Positions 36,157 to 45,699 of a DNA stretch of 64,000 nucleotides are shown in pieces. Numbering within the stretch: the first letter of the stretch is position 1; every line of letters begins with the position of its first letter. The translations under genes and the position numbers were made by a program. The notes beneath the pieces were generated by a model. That model had not been told where the DNA came from. It saw only the letters and a program-made list of their open reading frames with translations, and did not search any database. The stretch is from Acidimicrobiales bacterium. GTDB lineage: Bacteria > Actinomycetota > Acidimicrobiia > Acidimicrobiales > Aldehydirespiratoraceae. The stretch spans positions 20,841-84,840 of the forward strand of contig JAQWMR010000004.1 in assembly GCA_029246685.1 (NCBI GenBank), in the 5' to 3' direction.

Positions 36157-36951
36157 TCAGACGGCGAACTCACCGCGCATCGTGGTGACCGCCTGACCGA
36201 AGATCTCGACGCTTTCGCCCACCCGGGAGATCTCCATTTCGCCGCCGCGGGCCGACGCCTGGTGGAACTTCAGCCGATCCTGCTGGAGTCGGGCACTCCA
36301 GTACGGGGCGAGCATGCAGTGGGCCGAGCCCGTGACGGCGTCCTCGTCGATTCCGATCGACGGAGCGAAGAAGCGAGAAACTACGTCGTAGTCGGCGCCG
36401 TCGTCCGCTGCGGCGGTCACCGCCACAGCCCGGCAGTCGACCCTGCGCAGCAGGCTGAACGTGGGGCGGACGCGGCGAACGGCCACCTCATCGGCCAGGG
36501 CCACCAGGTAGGTCGACGCGCGACCCTTGCGGACCGGCGTCTCGTCGGGCACCCCGAGGGCCGCGAGCATGCCGGTCGGAGGCTCGGCCTGCCGCGTGGA
36601 GTCGGCCGGGAAGTCGAGAATGATGCCGTCCGGGAAAGCCTGTGCCGCGAGGAGTCCGACGCCCGTGGTGTAACGGATCGTGCCCTCGATCCCGTGGTCG
36701 GTGGCCAGGACGTGCGTGGTGGCCAGGGTTGCATGACCGCACAGCTCCAACTCGACCGTGGGGGAGAACCACCGCAGGTCCCACAGTTCGCCGTCGGCGT
36801 GGCAGAACGCCGTTGCGGCGAGGTTCATCTCCCGCGCCGTCTGTTGCATCCAGTCGTCGTCGGCAGGACCGTCGAGAATGCACACCGCGGCCGGATTTCC
36901 CCGGAAGGGGACGCTGGTGAAGGCGTCGACGACGGTGACGAACGTGCCCAT
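36157..36951 (-). CDS. PhzF-family isomerase/epimerase
   Basis: From the ATG at 36951 the protein has 264 residues: VVDAFTSVPFRGNPAAV at the start, with NLAATAF, FSPTVELELCGHATLA, and DEDAVTGSAHCML. These are the conserved blocks of the PhzF/DAP-epimerase fold, including a conserved Glu near residue 45. PhzF enzymes isomerise phenazine precursors, but most family members have unknown substrates. It starts only 28 nt from the divergent P450, so the two promoters must overlap. Confidence 0.85.
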   Translation of the reverse strand: MGTFVTVVDAFTSVPFRGNPAAVCILDGPADDDWMQQTAREMNLAATAFCHADGELWDLRWFSPTVELELCGHATLATTHVLATDHGIEGTIRYTTGVGLLAAQAFPDGIILDFPADSTRQAEPPTGMLAALGVPDETPVRKGRASTYLVALADEVAVRRVRPTFSLLRRVDCRAVAVTAAADDGADYDVVSRFFAPSIGIDEDAVTGSAHCMLAPYWSARLQQDRLKFHQASARGGEMEISRVGESVEIFGQAVTTMRGEFAV

Positions 36952-36966
36952 AGCGCCATGTTCGCC

Positions 36967-36972
36967 TATTTT
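36967..36972 (+). promoter_or_regulatory. -10 element of the leaderless P450 mRNA
   Basis: TATTTT is 6 nt before the ATG at 36979. It decides the start: the other in-frame ATG at 36958 lies upstream of this hexamer and would not be in the transcript. Confidence 0.5.
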
Positions 36973-36978
36973 CTGGCC

Positions 36979-38196
36979 ATGGCGAATCATCCCGTGCGTG
37001 ACCACATCGATTTGATGGACGGCAACTGGTATGCCGCGCAGCCCCACGAAGACTGGACGTGGATGCGGGCGAACGCGCCCGTGTACTACGACCCGAACTC
37101 CGACATCTGGGCCGTGGCGAAGTACGACGACATTCTCACCATCTCGAGGGACCCGAAGACGTACTCGTCGTACAGGGCACCTCGGCCCAAGGGTGATCCG
37201 CTGCCGATGATGATCTCGATGGACGACCCGGACCATCTCAACCGCCGCAAGCTCGTCAACAAGGGCTTCACCCCGAAGCGGGTGCGGGACAAGCTCGGCC
37301 AGATCGGCGATCTCTGCGACATGATCATTGACCGCGTCTGCGAGAAGGGCGAAGCGGACTTCGTGTGGGACATCGCGGCCCCGCTGCCGCTCCTGCTGAT
37401 CGGGGACATGCTCGGTTTCCCTCGCGAATCGTTCGACGATCTCCTCGAGTGGTCCGACGATCTGATTCGGGGGACGACGACCTCATCTCCTGAGGCGTCC
37501 GAGAAGGCCATGCTCGCAGGGATCGCGTTTCGCGAGTTCCAGCTCGGGATCATCGCCGACCGTCGAGCGAACCCGGGCGGCGATGATCTGGTGTCGATCC
37601 TGTGTGATTCGGAAGTCGATGGCGATCAGCTCGACGATGAGTCGATCGTGCAGGAATCGCTCCTTATCCTCATCGGAGGCGACGAGACGTCGCGCCATGT
37701 CATCACCGGTGGCATGCAGGCGCTGATGGAGTTCTCCGGCGAGCGGGAGAAGCTCCAGACGGACATCGATGGTCAGATCGAGGATGCGGTCGAAGAGATG
37801 CTCCGGTGGGTGACGCCCATCAAGAACATGGCTCGCACGGTGATGGAGGACGTCGAGATCCGGGGCGAGGTCATCCCGGCCGAGAGCGACGTGATCATGC
37901 TCTACCCCTCCGGAAACCGCGACGAAGAGCACTTCGTCGATCCGTTCCGGTTCGACATCGCGCGTGACCCGAACCACCACATGGCGTTCGGCTTCGGCGC
38001 CCACTTCTGCCTCGGGGCGTCGCTGGCCCGCCTGGAGCTGAAGGAGATGTTCACGAAGGTGCTGACCCGTCTGCCCGACATCGACATGGCGGTACCGCAG
38101 TCTGAGCTGCCCTGGCGCAACTCCAACTTCATCACCGGCGTGGAGTCCATGCCGGTCCGGTTCACCCCGACCGAGAAGGTTGGCGTCACGGCCTAG
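36979..38196 (+). CDS. Cytochrome P450 (actinobacterial CYP125/142-like group)
   Basis: A 405-residue P450. The heme-binding loop is FGFGAHFCLG with Cys344, the I helix has LIGGDETSR, and the K helix has EEMLRW. Soluble bacterial P450s of this type hydroxylate steroids, terpenes or fatty acids and need a ferredoxin and its reductase, not seen here. It is divergent from the PhzF-like gene. A steroid-type substrate would fit the Rieske enzyme and the Ltp2-like pair elsewhere in the window, but this is inference. Confidence 0.9.
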   Translation: MANHPVRDHIDLMDGNWYAAQPHEDWTWMRANAPVYYDPNSDIWAVAKYDDILTISRDPKTYSSYRAPRPKGDPLPMMISMDDPDHLNRRKLVNKGFTPKRVRDKLGQIGDLCDMIIDRVCEKGEADFVWDIAAPLPLLLIGDMLGFPRESFDDLLEWSDDLIRGTTTSSPEASEKAMLAGIAFREFQLGIIADRRANPGGDDLVSILCDSEVDGDQLDDESIVQESLLILIGGDETSRHVITGGMQALMEFSGEREKLQTDIDGQIEDAVEEMLRWVTPIKNMARTVMEDVEIRGEVIPAESDVIMLYPSGNRDEEHFVDPFRFDIARDPNHHMAFGFGAHFCLGASLARLELKEMFTKVLTRLPDIDMAVPQSELPWRNSNFITGVESMPVRFTPTEKVGVTA

Positions 38197-38211
38197 AAGC
38201 CGCGAACGCGC

Positions 38212-38837
38212 TCAGCCGGCGAAGCGGCGGTACCGGTCCACCTCGACCGCATGGTGGCGTTCGATCTCTGCTCGCGTGGCGGCATCGAGCGCCGTCCGTT
38301 CGTCGGGCGTGACGTTCGTCCGCAACACCGCGCCGGAGGTCGACCAGCCGAGCAGTTCCGCCAGCCGCGCCAGGTCCTCGTCGTAGCGCTCCGTGATGCC
38401 GACGAAGTCGAAGTCGGCGGGGGAGAGGCCGTCGAGATACTTCGTCTCGAACTCGGTGTGGATCACGTCCCACGCCGCGAACTCCGCGAGCGACATGCCG
38501 GACGTCAGGAAGTACGTGTGGTTGCCGTTCCCCTGCGGCTCCGAGGACAGCCAGAAGTCGTAGTACTACGCGATCCGCTCGGCCGGGTCCCGCAGCCACA
38601 TGATGAGCTTCGCGTTGCGCCCCGCACTCCAGAACTGTGACGGCGAGAAGTGCCCGTGCACGGCCCGGTAGAGACGGCCGTTCAGCCCGATGTCTCGATA
38701 CACGGGGGCGACGTCGTCGCCGTACTCGGCATCGAGCGCCTCGCGAAACGAGGTGCCCGCCGTCTTCGGGACCTGGAGGCTGATCAGTTCCAGCCGGGAC
38801 GAGCGGAGTCGTCCGAGCCGGTTGCGTAGCGAGTGCT

Positions 38838-38841
<4 letters not shown>
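38212..38841 (-). pseudogene. Sulfotransferase-family gene broken by an in-frame TAG
   Basis: The 3' part of the frame codes for LISLQVPKTAGTSFREAL (PAPS-binding region of the sulfotransferase 2 type) and continues to MWLRDPAERIA. Then TAG (38566-38568) interrupts, and the same frame goes on with YYDFWLSSEP and a helical end to 38212. Homologues have a residue, often Ser, at the stop position, so TCG to TAG would explain it. No ATG, GTG or TTG lies near the expected start. The frame begins at a CTG overlapping the gltA stop. Translation would give only the first 91 residues. Confidence 0.75.
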
Positions 38842-40103
<1,262 letters not shown>

Positions 40104-40112
40104 GGCGTTGAA

Positions 40113-40168
40113 TCTAGACCGCGATGCACCTGCCTCACACCTTGGAGCGGGCGCGATGCCGGTCTAGA
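40113..40168. promoter_or_regulatory. Inverted repeat between the carboxyltransferase gene and gltA
   Basis: TCTAGACCG (40113-40121) and CGGTCTAGA (40160-40168) are perfect complements separated by 38 nt. GCGATGC also occurs twice inside. One arm overlaps the gltA -10, the other the upstream stop codon. It could be a looped operator or a terminator stem. Confidence 0.4.
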
Positions 40169-41519
40169 GCGGCGTGTTGTCGTGGCGTCGACGGGGAAGC
40201 TTCTCTCGCTTTCCGGCCAGCATCTCGAGCGCGGCGTGGACCTGGGAGCGGGTGTCCGCCGGATCGATCACCGCGTCGATCGTGCCTCGCTCGGCGGCGA
40301 TGTAGGGATTGAGCAGCCGTTCTTCATATTCGGTCTCGTGGTCGAGGCGTTCCTCGGGTGTCGCACGGCGGTGGAGGATCTCCACGGCTCCCTTGGCCCC
40401 CATGACGGCGATCTCCGCCGAAGGCCACGCCAGGGCCAGGTCGTTGCCCATCATCTTGGAGTCCATGGCGATGTAGGCGCCGCCGTACGACTTGCGGGTG
40501 GTGACGTTGACTCGCGGCACGGTGGCCCGGGCGTAGGCGAACGCCATCTGGGCGCCGTAGCGGATCATTCCCCGCCACTCGAGATCCTTGCCCGGGTAGA
40601 AGCCGGACGTGTCGACGAGCGTGAGGATCGCGATGTTGAACGCGTCGCAGAACGCGACGAAACGGGCGCCCTTGCGCGACGCGGTGATGTCGAGGGTGCC
40701 GGCGATCGTCTGAGGCTGGTTCGCGATGATCCCGATCGGTCGTCCACCGACCGTCGCGAACGCGGTCACGAGGTTTGCCGCCCAGTCGGCGTGGAGTTCG
40801 AGTAGGTAGCCGTCGTCGACGATCGCGGCCGCGACGTCGCGGCTGTCGTACGAGCCGTTCGAGGACTCGGGGAGGACGTCGTAGGCCTCGGGCGTGAGCC
40901 GGTCGACGGGATCGGTGCAGACCGACTGCGGGGCGGCCTCGTCGGTATGGTCCGGGAGGAAGGCGAGGAACTCGGAGGCGAGGGCTTCGGCCTCCTCCAT
41001 GTCGGCGGCGACCATCGAGGCGACGCCTGAGGTTCGGCCGTGAACGGCAGCCCCGCCAAGTTCCTCGGAGTCGATGGGAATTCCAGTGAACTGCTCGACC
41101 ATCAACGGGCCCGACACGAACGCGTAGCTGTCGCGGATCATGATCACGATGTCGGCGAGGCCGAGCATGAGCGCGGGCCCGGAGACCGTGGGCCCATTGA
41201 CGATCACGATCGTGGGGATGACGCCCGAGCACCGGGTCATCTCGCGAGCGGCGCCGCCCCAGCCGTCGAGCGCTGCGACTCCCTCGCGTAGGTCAGCGCC
41301 AGCGGAGGCCAGACGAATCACCAACGGGAGTCGCTGATCGAGCGCGTAACGGGCGGCGGCCGCGATGGTGTGACCATCGCTCGGGGAGAGGGCGCCGGCG
41401 TCGTCACCATCGTGGGCGTCGACCACGATGACCCGGCGGCCGTGGAAGTCCGAGGCCTTCGCTCGCACGAATCCCGCGGCGCGAGCTCGGATGTCGACCG
41501 TTGTCATGTCCTGCGTCAC
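40164..41519 (-). CDS. Carboxyltransferase subunit (acyl-CoA carboxylase beta-like)
   Basis: The 451-residue protein has two crotonase-fold halves of the carboxyltransferase family: an N-terminal half with GPTVSGPALMLGLADIVIMI and a C-terminal half with DTSGFYPGKDLEW, RKSYGGAYIAM and WPSAEIAVMGAKGA. It resembles propionyl- or acetyl-CoA carboxylase beta subunits but is about 60-80 residues shorter, missing the usual N-terminus. No biotin carboxylase gene is near. The start is uncertain: GTG at 41519 or ATG at 41507. Confidence 0.82.
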   Translation of the reverse strand: MTQDMTTVDIRARAAGFVRAKASDFHGRRVIVVDAHDGDDAGALSPSDGHTIAAAARYALDQRLPLVIRLASAGADLREGVAALDGWGGAAREMTRCSGVIPTIVIVNGPTVSGPALMLGLADIVIMIRDSYAFVSGPLMVEQFTGIPIDSEELGGAAVHGRTSGVASMVAADMEEAEALASEFLAFLPDHTDEAAPQSVCTDPVDRLTPEAYDVLPESSNGSYDSRDVAAAIVDDGYLLELHADWAANLVTAFATVGGRPIGIIANQPQTIAGTLDITASRKGARFVAFCDAFNIAILTLVDTSGFYPGKDLEWRGMIRYGAQMAFAYARATVPRVNVTTRKSYGGAYIAMDSKMMGNDLALAWPSAEIAVMGAKGAVEILHRRATPEERLDHETEYEERLLNPYIAAERGTIDAVIDPADTRSQVHAALEMLAGKREKLPRRRHDNTPL

Positions 41520-41562
41520 CCCCGTGCGACTCGCCTCGTGGCGGAGACGTTACGGCCTCTGC

Positions 41563-42486
41563 CTAGTCCGTCGCAGGTGTGGCCGGGCTGATGACGGCCT
41601 GGGCCGGCCCCTCCGCGGCCACGATGCGGCGGATCAGGTCGGCGAGCGCCCGGGTGGGAGCCGATGGCGGGGTGCGCCGCGGGGTGGCGAGACCGACGAT
41701 GCGAGGAGACAGGCCCTCGACGTTGACGCGCTTCCAGTCGCCTTCGAGCCAACTCGGTGCCGCACTGGCGGGCACGAGCGCCGGGGCGAACCCCTGGAAT
41801 GCGAGTGAGGTGAGGAGACGCAGGCCGTCGACTTCGGCGCGGGTCGACAAGGTGACCCGGGCCCGGCGCGCGTCGGTGTCGATCTCGTCGCGGAACGCGG
41901 TGCCCTGGGGCGGCAGGAGGATCTGGTGTGACGACAGCTCGGCGAGATCCACCCGGTCGTGTTGCGCGAGCGGGTGAGCCAACGGCGTCACGATGATTCG
42001 CTCCTCGGTGAACAACACATCCGTGTCAACGTCGGGGTCGTCCACGGGCATGTTGATGACGGCCAGGTCGAGGCGATCGCTCAGCAGCTGGGGCAGCAGC
42101 GACGTGGTGGTGGCCTCGATCACCCGCAGTTCGACGCGGGGAAACTCCGCGGACACGCCGTTGAGCACGGCGGGCACGAGCCAGCGGGCGGTCGTGCCGA
42201 TGACGCCGGTCCGTACGGTGCCGCTGACGTCGTCGCGAAGGGAGATGAGGTCGTCTTCGATTGCTCGGAGTTCGGCGAGGATGCGGCGAGCCCGGTCAGC
42301 CACGATCGCGCCCTCGACCGTGAGCTCCCCCTCGGCCCGATCGATGAGCGTGGAGCCCACCTCTTGCTCGAGGCGGGCGACGTGCGTGGAGACGTTGCTC
42401 TGGACGGTGTGGAGGGCCCGGGCGGCCGCGGAGAACGAATGGTGCTCGGCGACAGCCAGCAGGGCGTGGAGCTGGCGTAAATCCAT
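41563..42486 (-). CDS. LysR-family transcriptional regulator
   Basis: From the ATG at 42486 the protein has 307 residues, starting MDLRQLHALL with a helix-turn-helix (FSAAARALHTVQSNVSTHV) and a type 2 periplasmic-binding effector domain. LysR proteins usually activate divergent or neighbouring genes in response to a small molecule. It is 43 nt upstream of the carboxyltransferase gene on the same strand, which is a probable target. A start 18 nt further upstream is also possible. Confidence 0.88.
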   Translation of the reverse strand: MDLRQLHALLAVAEHHSFSAAARALHTVQSNVSTHVARLEQEVGSTLIDRAEGELTVEGAIVADRARRILAELRAIEDDLISLRDDVSGTVRTGVIGTTARWLVPAVLNGVSAEFPRVELRVIEATTTSLLPQLLSDRLDLAVINMPVDDPDVDTDVLFTEERIIVTPLAHPLAQHDRVDLAELSSHQILLPPQGTAFRDEIDTDARRARVTLSTRAEVDGLRLLTSLAFQGFAPALVPASAAPSWLEGDWKRVNVEGLSPRIVGLATPRRTPPSAPTRALADLIRRIVAAEGPAQAVISPATPATD

Positions 42487-42548
42487 CGCTGTGAATGATA
42501 GCACATATCCCTCGGAACTGTTGGAAAGATGGGTCCGGGTCTGCTTGA

Positions 42549-42685
42549 ATGATCACAACGACGACGAAGGGTATCCCCTAACCCGCGTCAGTCAGCCTAG
42601 ATTTCCGTCCCCCCATTCGGAGTCTGAGGCTCCGAGAAGCGGCTGGTTGTCCCCCAAGAGCAATCCAGTCGCTTCTCTCGGTTTT
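42549..42685 (+). other. Possible attenuator: Thr-rich leader peptide and exclusive hairpins
   Basis: Between the LysR gene and 42766 a 10-codon frame (42549-42581) reads M-I-T-T-T-T-K-G-I-P. It is followed by a small stem GGAG/CTCC (about 42619-42633), and then a 13-bp stem (42634-42646 with 42665-42677) that shares bases with it, followed by GGTTTTG. This resembles a Thr/Ile attenuator but has no ribosome binding site, and the next gene is not amino acid biosynthesis. The rest of the 260-nt gap shows nothing else. Confidence 0.3.
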
Positions 42686-42765
42686 GCGGCGGGGTTTTCC
42701 AGCCCTGTTTTGGGACCGGGCCTGGCGCCGGCCGTTGGCCTGGTCCTCGCCACTACGCTGCGACG

Positions 42766-44163
42766 ATGCCTGCGGCCGCGTTCTTCGACCTCGATCGCAC
42801 GCTCTTGCCCGGCGCCTCCGGCCTCGAGCTGTCGGCGGCGATGCGCGAGATCGGCGTGCTTCCCGAGGGCGGTGTGCCGGGCGAAGGTCTGCTGTTCGGC
42901 ATCTTCGATCTGATCGGCGAGACGCGTCCCAGCATGCTGCTCGCTCGCCAGGGTGTGCGGTTCTCGAAGGGATGGAACGCAGAGGAGGTCGCGCAAGCCG
43001 GTGAGCTGGCAGCGTCGCGGCTCGTCTCGCGAATCCAGCCCTACGCCCGCCAGGAAATGGCGATGCATCGACGGGCCGGCCGCCGCATCGTCATCGCCAC
43101 CACGAGCCCCGACGATCTCGTTCGCCCGCTCGGCGCCGCGCTCGGCTTCGACGACGTGATCGCCACCCGCTACGCCCGAACCGACGGCGTGTTCGACGGC
43201 GAAGTCGACGGGCACTACGTCTGGGGCAAGGGGAAGCTCGCAGCCGTACAGGAGTGGGCCGTGGCGAACGACTGCGACCTCGAGCAGAGTTGGGCCTACT
43301 CCGACAGCTACTACGACCTCCCGTTGCTGACCGGCGTGGGGAATCCGGTCGCGGTGAATCCCGATCCCCGGCTCGCGATCGCGGCAACCGCACGCCGGTG
43401 GCCGATCCGCTTCCTCGATGCGCCGGAGGGCGTGGTCAAGGTCGCCGGAGTCGAGCCCCAGCAGGCGCTCCTGCCGTTCCTGCGTCCGGAAACGATCCCC
43501 TACGCGCGCTTCGACATCGCCGGAACCGAACATGTCCCGAGTGAGGGTGGCGCGATCGTCGCCGCGAATCATCGCAGCTACTTCGACGTGCTCGCGCTCG
43601 GCGTCACCCTCGCTCGGGCCGGCCGACTCGGTCGTTTCCTCGGGAAGCGCGAGGTGTTCAGCGCCCCTGTGGTCGGCCAGGTGGCGGCTGCGCTCGGAGG
43701 CATCCCGGTGGACCGCGGGTCCGGATCCGATGAACCGCTGAAGGCTGCCGCCACTGCGCTCGACGCGGGCGAGGTCGTCGTGATCCTGCCGCAGGGCACC
43801 ATTCCTCGTGGCGCCGACTTCTTCGAACCGGTGATGAGCGGGCGCCCGGGCGTGGCCCGGCTCGCCGCGATGACCGGAGCCCCCGTGGTGCCCATCAGCC
43901 TGTGGGGCACCGAGCGCGTCTGGCCGCGCTCCGCCCGTCTCCCCAACATGGTCAACGTGCTGCGGCCACCCACGATCCGGGTGCGGGTGGGCGAGCCGCT
44001 GCCGCTGCCTGATGGAATCGACGAGATCGACGGCACCGAGCTCGTGATGTCGTCCATCTTTGACCTCATGCCCGCCGAGGCGAAGACGCGGCGGGAGCCG
44101 AGCGCCGCGGACCTCGCCCGCACGTACCCGCCGGGCCACAGCGCTGCGGACGAAGATGGCTGA
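42766..44163 (+). CDS. HAD-IB phosphatase fused to PlsC-type acyltransferase
   Basis: Residues 1-200 form a HAD subfamily IB domain (FFDLDRTLL with D8 and D10, then SYYDLPLL-type motif IV). Residues 240-460 form a PlsC acyltransferase (NHRSYFD HX4D motif and LPQGTIPRG). HAD-IB/acyltransferase fusions occur in phospholipid synthesis, where the HAD part would remove phosphate and the second part acylate a glycerol or similar backbone. TACGCT lies 6 nt before the ATG. The next gene overlaps its end by 8 nt. Confidence 0.88.
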   Translation: MPAAAFFDLDRTLLPGASGLELSAAMREIGVLPEGGVPGEGLLFGIFDLIGETRPSMLLARQGVRFSKGWNAEEVAQAGELAASRLVSRIQPYARQEMAMHRRAGRRIVIATTSPDDLVRPLGAALGFDDVIATRYARTDGVFDGEVDGHYVWGKGKLAAVQEWAVANDCDLEQSWAYSDSYYDLPLLTGVGNPVAVNPDPRLAIAATARRWPIRFLDAPEGVVKVAGVEPQQALLPFLRPETIPYARFDIAGTEHVPSEGGAIVAANHRSYFDVLALGVTLARAGRLGRFLGKREVFSAPVVGQVAAALGGIPVDRGSGSDEPLKAAATALDAGEVVVILPQGTIPRGADFFEPVMSGRPGVARLAAMTGAPVVPISLWGTERVWPRSARLPNMVNVLRPPTIRVRVGEPLPLPDGIDEIDGTELVMSSIFDLMPAEAKTRREPSAADLARTYPPGHSAADEDG

Positions 44164-45685
44164 CACCCTCGGCCTCCACATCGGTGCCGACGGCATCGCC
44201 GCGGTGCGCCTCGACGCGGTCGCGGGCGTGGCCCCCACCGTGCTGCAGCTCGGAGCCGACGGGCCGACCGCGCCGGCGCTCGTCGCCCGAGACGAGGGCG
44301 GTGCGGTGGTTGTCGGCGACGCGGCGGTCGGGATCAGCGGACCGACCGTCACCGACCCGATAGGGCGCGCCGCAGAGGGCAGAATCGGCGCCCTCGCCGC
44401 TGTGATCAATCACGTGATCGGCCGGGCCGCGCTACAGGGCGACGGCACGCCGCGCCGACTCGCGGTGGTCGTTCCCGACGACTTCGACGTCAATGCGCGC
44501 GACCGAGTCACCGAAGCCGGCTCCACCGCTGGCATCGCCGACACCGTGGTGGTCCCGATCACGGCCGCAGAAGCACGTCTCGGCTCTGAGGACCCCGAGG
44601 TGGCGATCGCCGCGGCCGCGGCTCGGGTGGCCTCACTCGCCGCGGCTCCCATCGTGACCCGGGAGGATCTCGGCGAGCCAGCCGCGCCCACGACCCCGGC
44701 CTTGCCCGCAGCCCCGGTCGCCGGGGCCGACGGACCCGTGTCGGTCTTCGACGGCGCGCCCACCGACGATGAACCGCCCGCTTCGGCCCGAACCGCACCA
44801 ACGCCGGTCGCATCCGCTCCCGCGGCGGCCAGTCCACCCACCCAGGTCATCCCCACCACGCCGGCGCCCGAGGTGCTCCGCTACGAAGCGCCGGGTCGCC
44901 GGATCTCGGGCGGTGTCGTCGCTCTGATCGTCCTCATCGTTTTGATCGCCGTCGTTGGTCTCGGGCTGATTCTCCTCGATGGCGACGACGCGACCGTGAC
45001 GGATGCCCCCATCGAGTCGACGTCGACCACGGAGGCACCGACGACCACCGAGGCCCCGACCACGACCGGCGTGCCCGACACCATCACGTCGCTCGATGAC
45101 TCGGTCAGCACGACGTCGTCCACGACAACGACCGAACCGCCGAGCACCACCACGACGCCGGTTGCCGTCGGATCTCCGGGCCTGGTCACGCTCGTCGAGA
45201 CGGGCCTGCAGCTCGACGGGGGCGAGGTCGTCCTGTTCGGCCAGACCGACACGAGCGTCGTCGCCGCGATCACCGCCGTGCTCGGCGAACCGGACCGAGA
45301 CGATGGCTATGAGGAGTCGCCCTTCTGCTACGGCACCCGGAGCCGGTTCGTGGCATGGGGAGATCTCGAGGTCGTCTTCACCGAGGAAGTGCTCGACACC
45401 GAGGACGGCCGCTTCAGTCAGTGGTTCGCCGCGGGTCATGACGACCCCGAGGGCCTCGTCACCTTCAGCGGCCTCGGCGTGACAGCGACCGTCGGCTATC
45501 TCGAGGTGACGCTCGGAAGCTCACTCCAGCTCGTCGAGGCGATCCCCGGCGACCCCACCGGCCTGTTCGCCGCGACGAACCCCGGTTCGGGCGCGCTGCT
45601 GAACGGCACCACGAGCAATCGCGACCCGGAGGGCACCGTCACCAGCCTCTGGGCCGGCGACGCCTGCACCCGAATCTTCACCTAG
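44156..45685 (+). CDS. Membrane protein with truncated Hsp70-like N-terminus
   Basis: A 509-residue protein. Residues 1-160 resemble an actin/Hsp70-type ATPase start (LGLHIGADGIAAVRLD, then LAVVVPDDFDVNARDRV and VVVPITAAEARL), but the later phosphate and adenosine motifs are missing. A Pro/Ala linker follows, then one membrane segment near 265-290 (VVALIVLIVLIAVVGLGLIL), a long Ser/Thr-rich stretch outside, and a C-terminal globular domain with two Cys. The layout suggests a cell-surface sensor or anchor; the function is unknown. It overlaps the HAD-acyltransferase gene and may be co-expressed with it. Confidence 0.7.
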   Translation: MADTLGLHIGADGIAAVRLDAVAGVAPTVLQLGADGPTAPALVARDEGGAVVVGDAAVGISGPTVTDPIGRAAEGRIGALAAVINHVIGRAALQGDGTPRRLAVVVPDDFDVNARDRVTEAGSTAGIADTVVVPITAAEARLGSEDPEVAIAAAAARVASLAAAPIVTREDLGEPAAPTTPALPAAPVAGADGPVSVFDGAPTDDEPPASARTAPTPVASAPAAASPPTQVIPTTPAPEVLRYEAPGRRISGGVVALIVLIVLIAVVGLGLILLDGDDATVTDAPIESTSTTEAPTTTEAPTTTGVPDTITSLDDSVSTTSSTTTTEPPSTTTTPVAVGSPGLVTLVETGLQLDGGEVVLFGQTDTSVVAAITAVLGEPDRDDGYEESPFCYGTRSRFVAWGDLEVVFTEEVLDTEDGRFSQWFAAGHDDPEGLVTFSGLGVTATVGYLEVTLGSSLQLVEAIPGDPTGLFAATNPGSGALLNGTTSNRDPEGTVTSLWAGDACTRIFT

Positions 45686-45698
45686 CCCACGGGTGGGC
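45685..45698. terminator. Short hairpin between convergent genes
   Basis: GCCCAC/GTGGGC (6 bp, two-base loop) lies between the convergent stops of the membrane protein gene and aconitase. It has no T run, so it may be a weak bidirectional terminator. Confidence 0.3.
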
Positions 45699-45699
45699 G

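Noticed and set aside
38566..38568. TAG as a recoded (pyrrolysine or readthrough) codon
   Set aside because: No recoding signal or amber suppressor tRNA is seen, and the gene also lacks a standard start, so decay is simpler.
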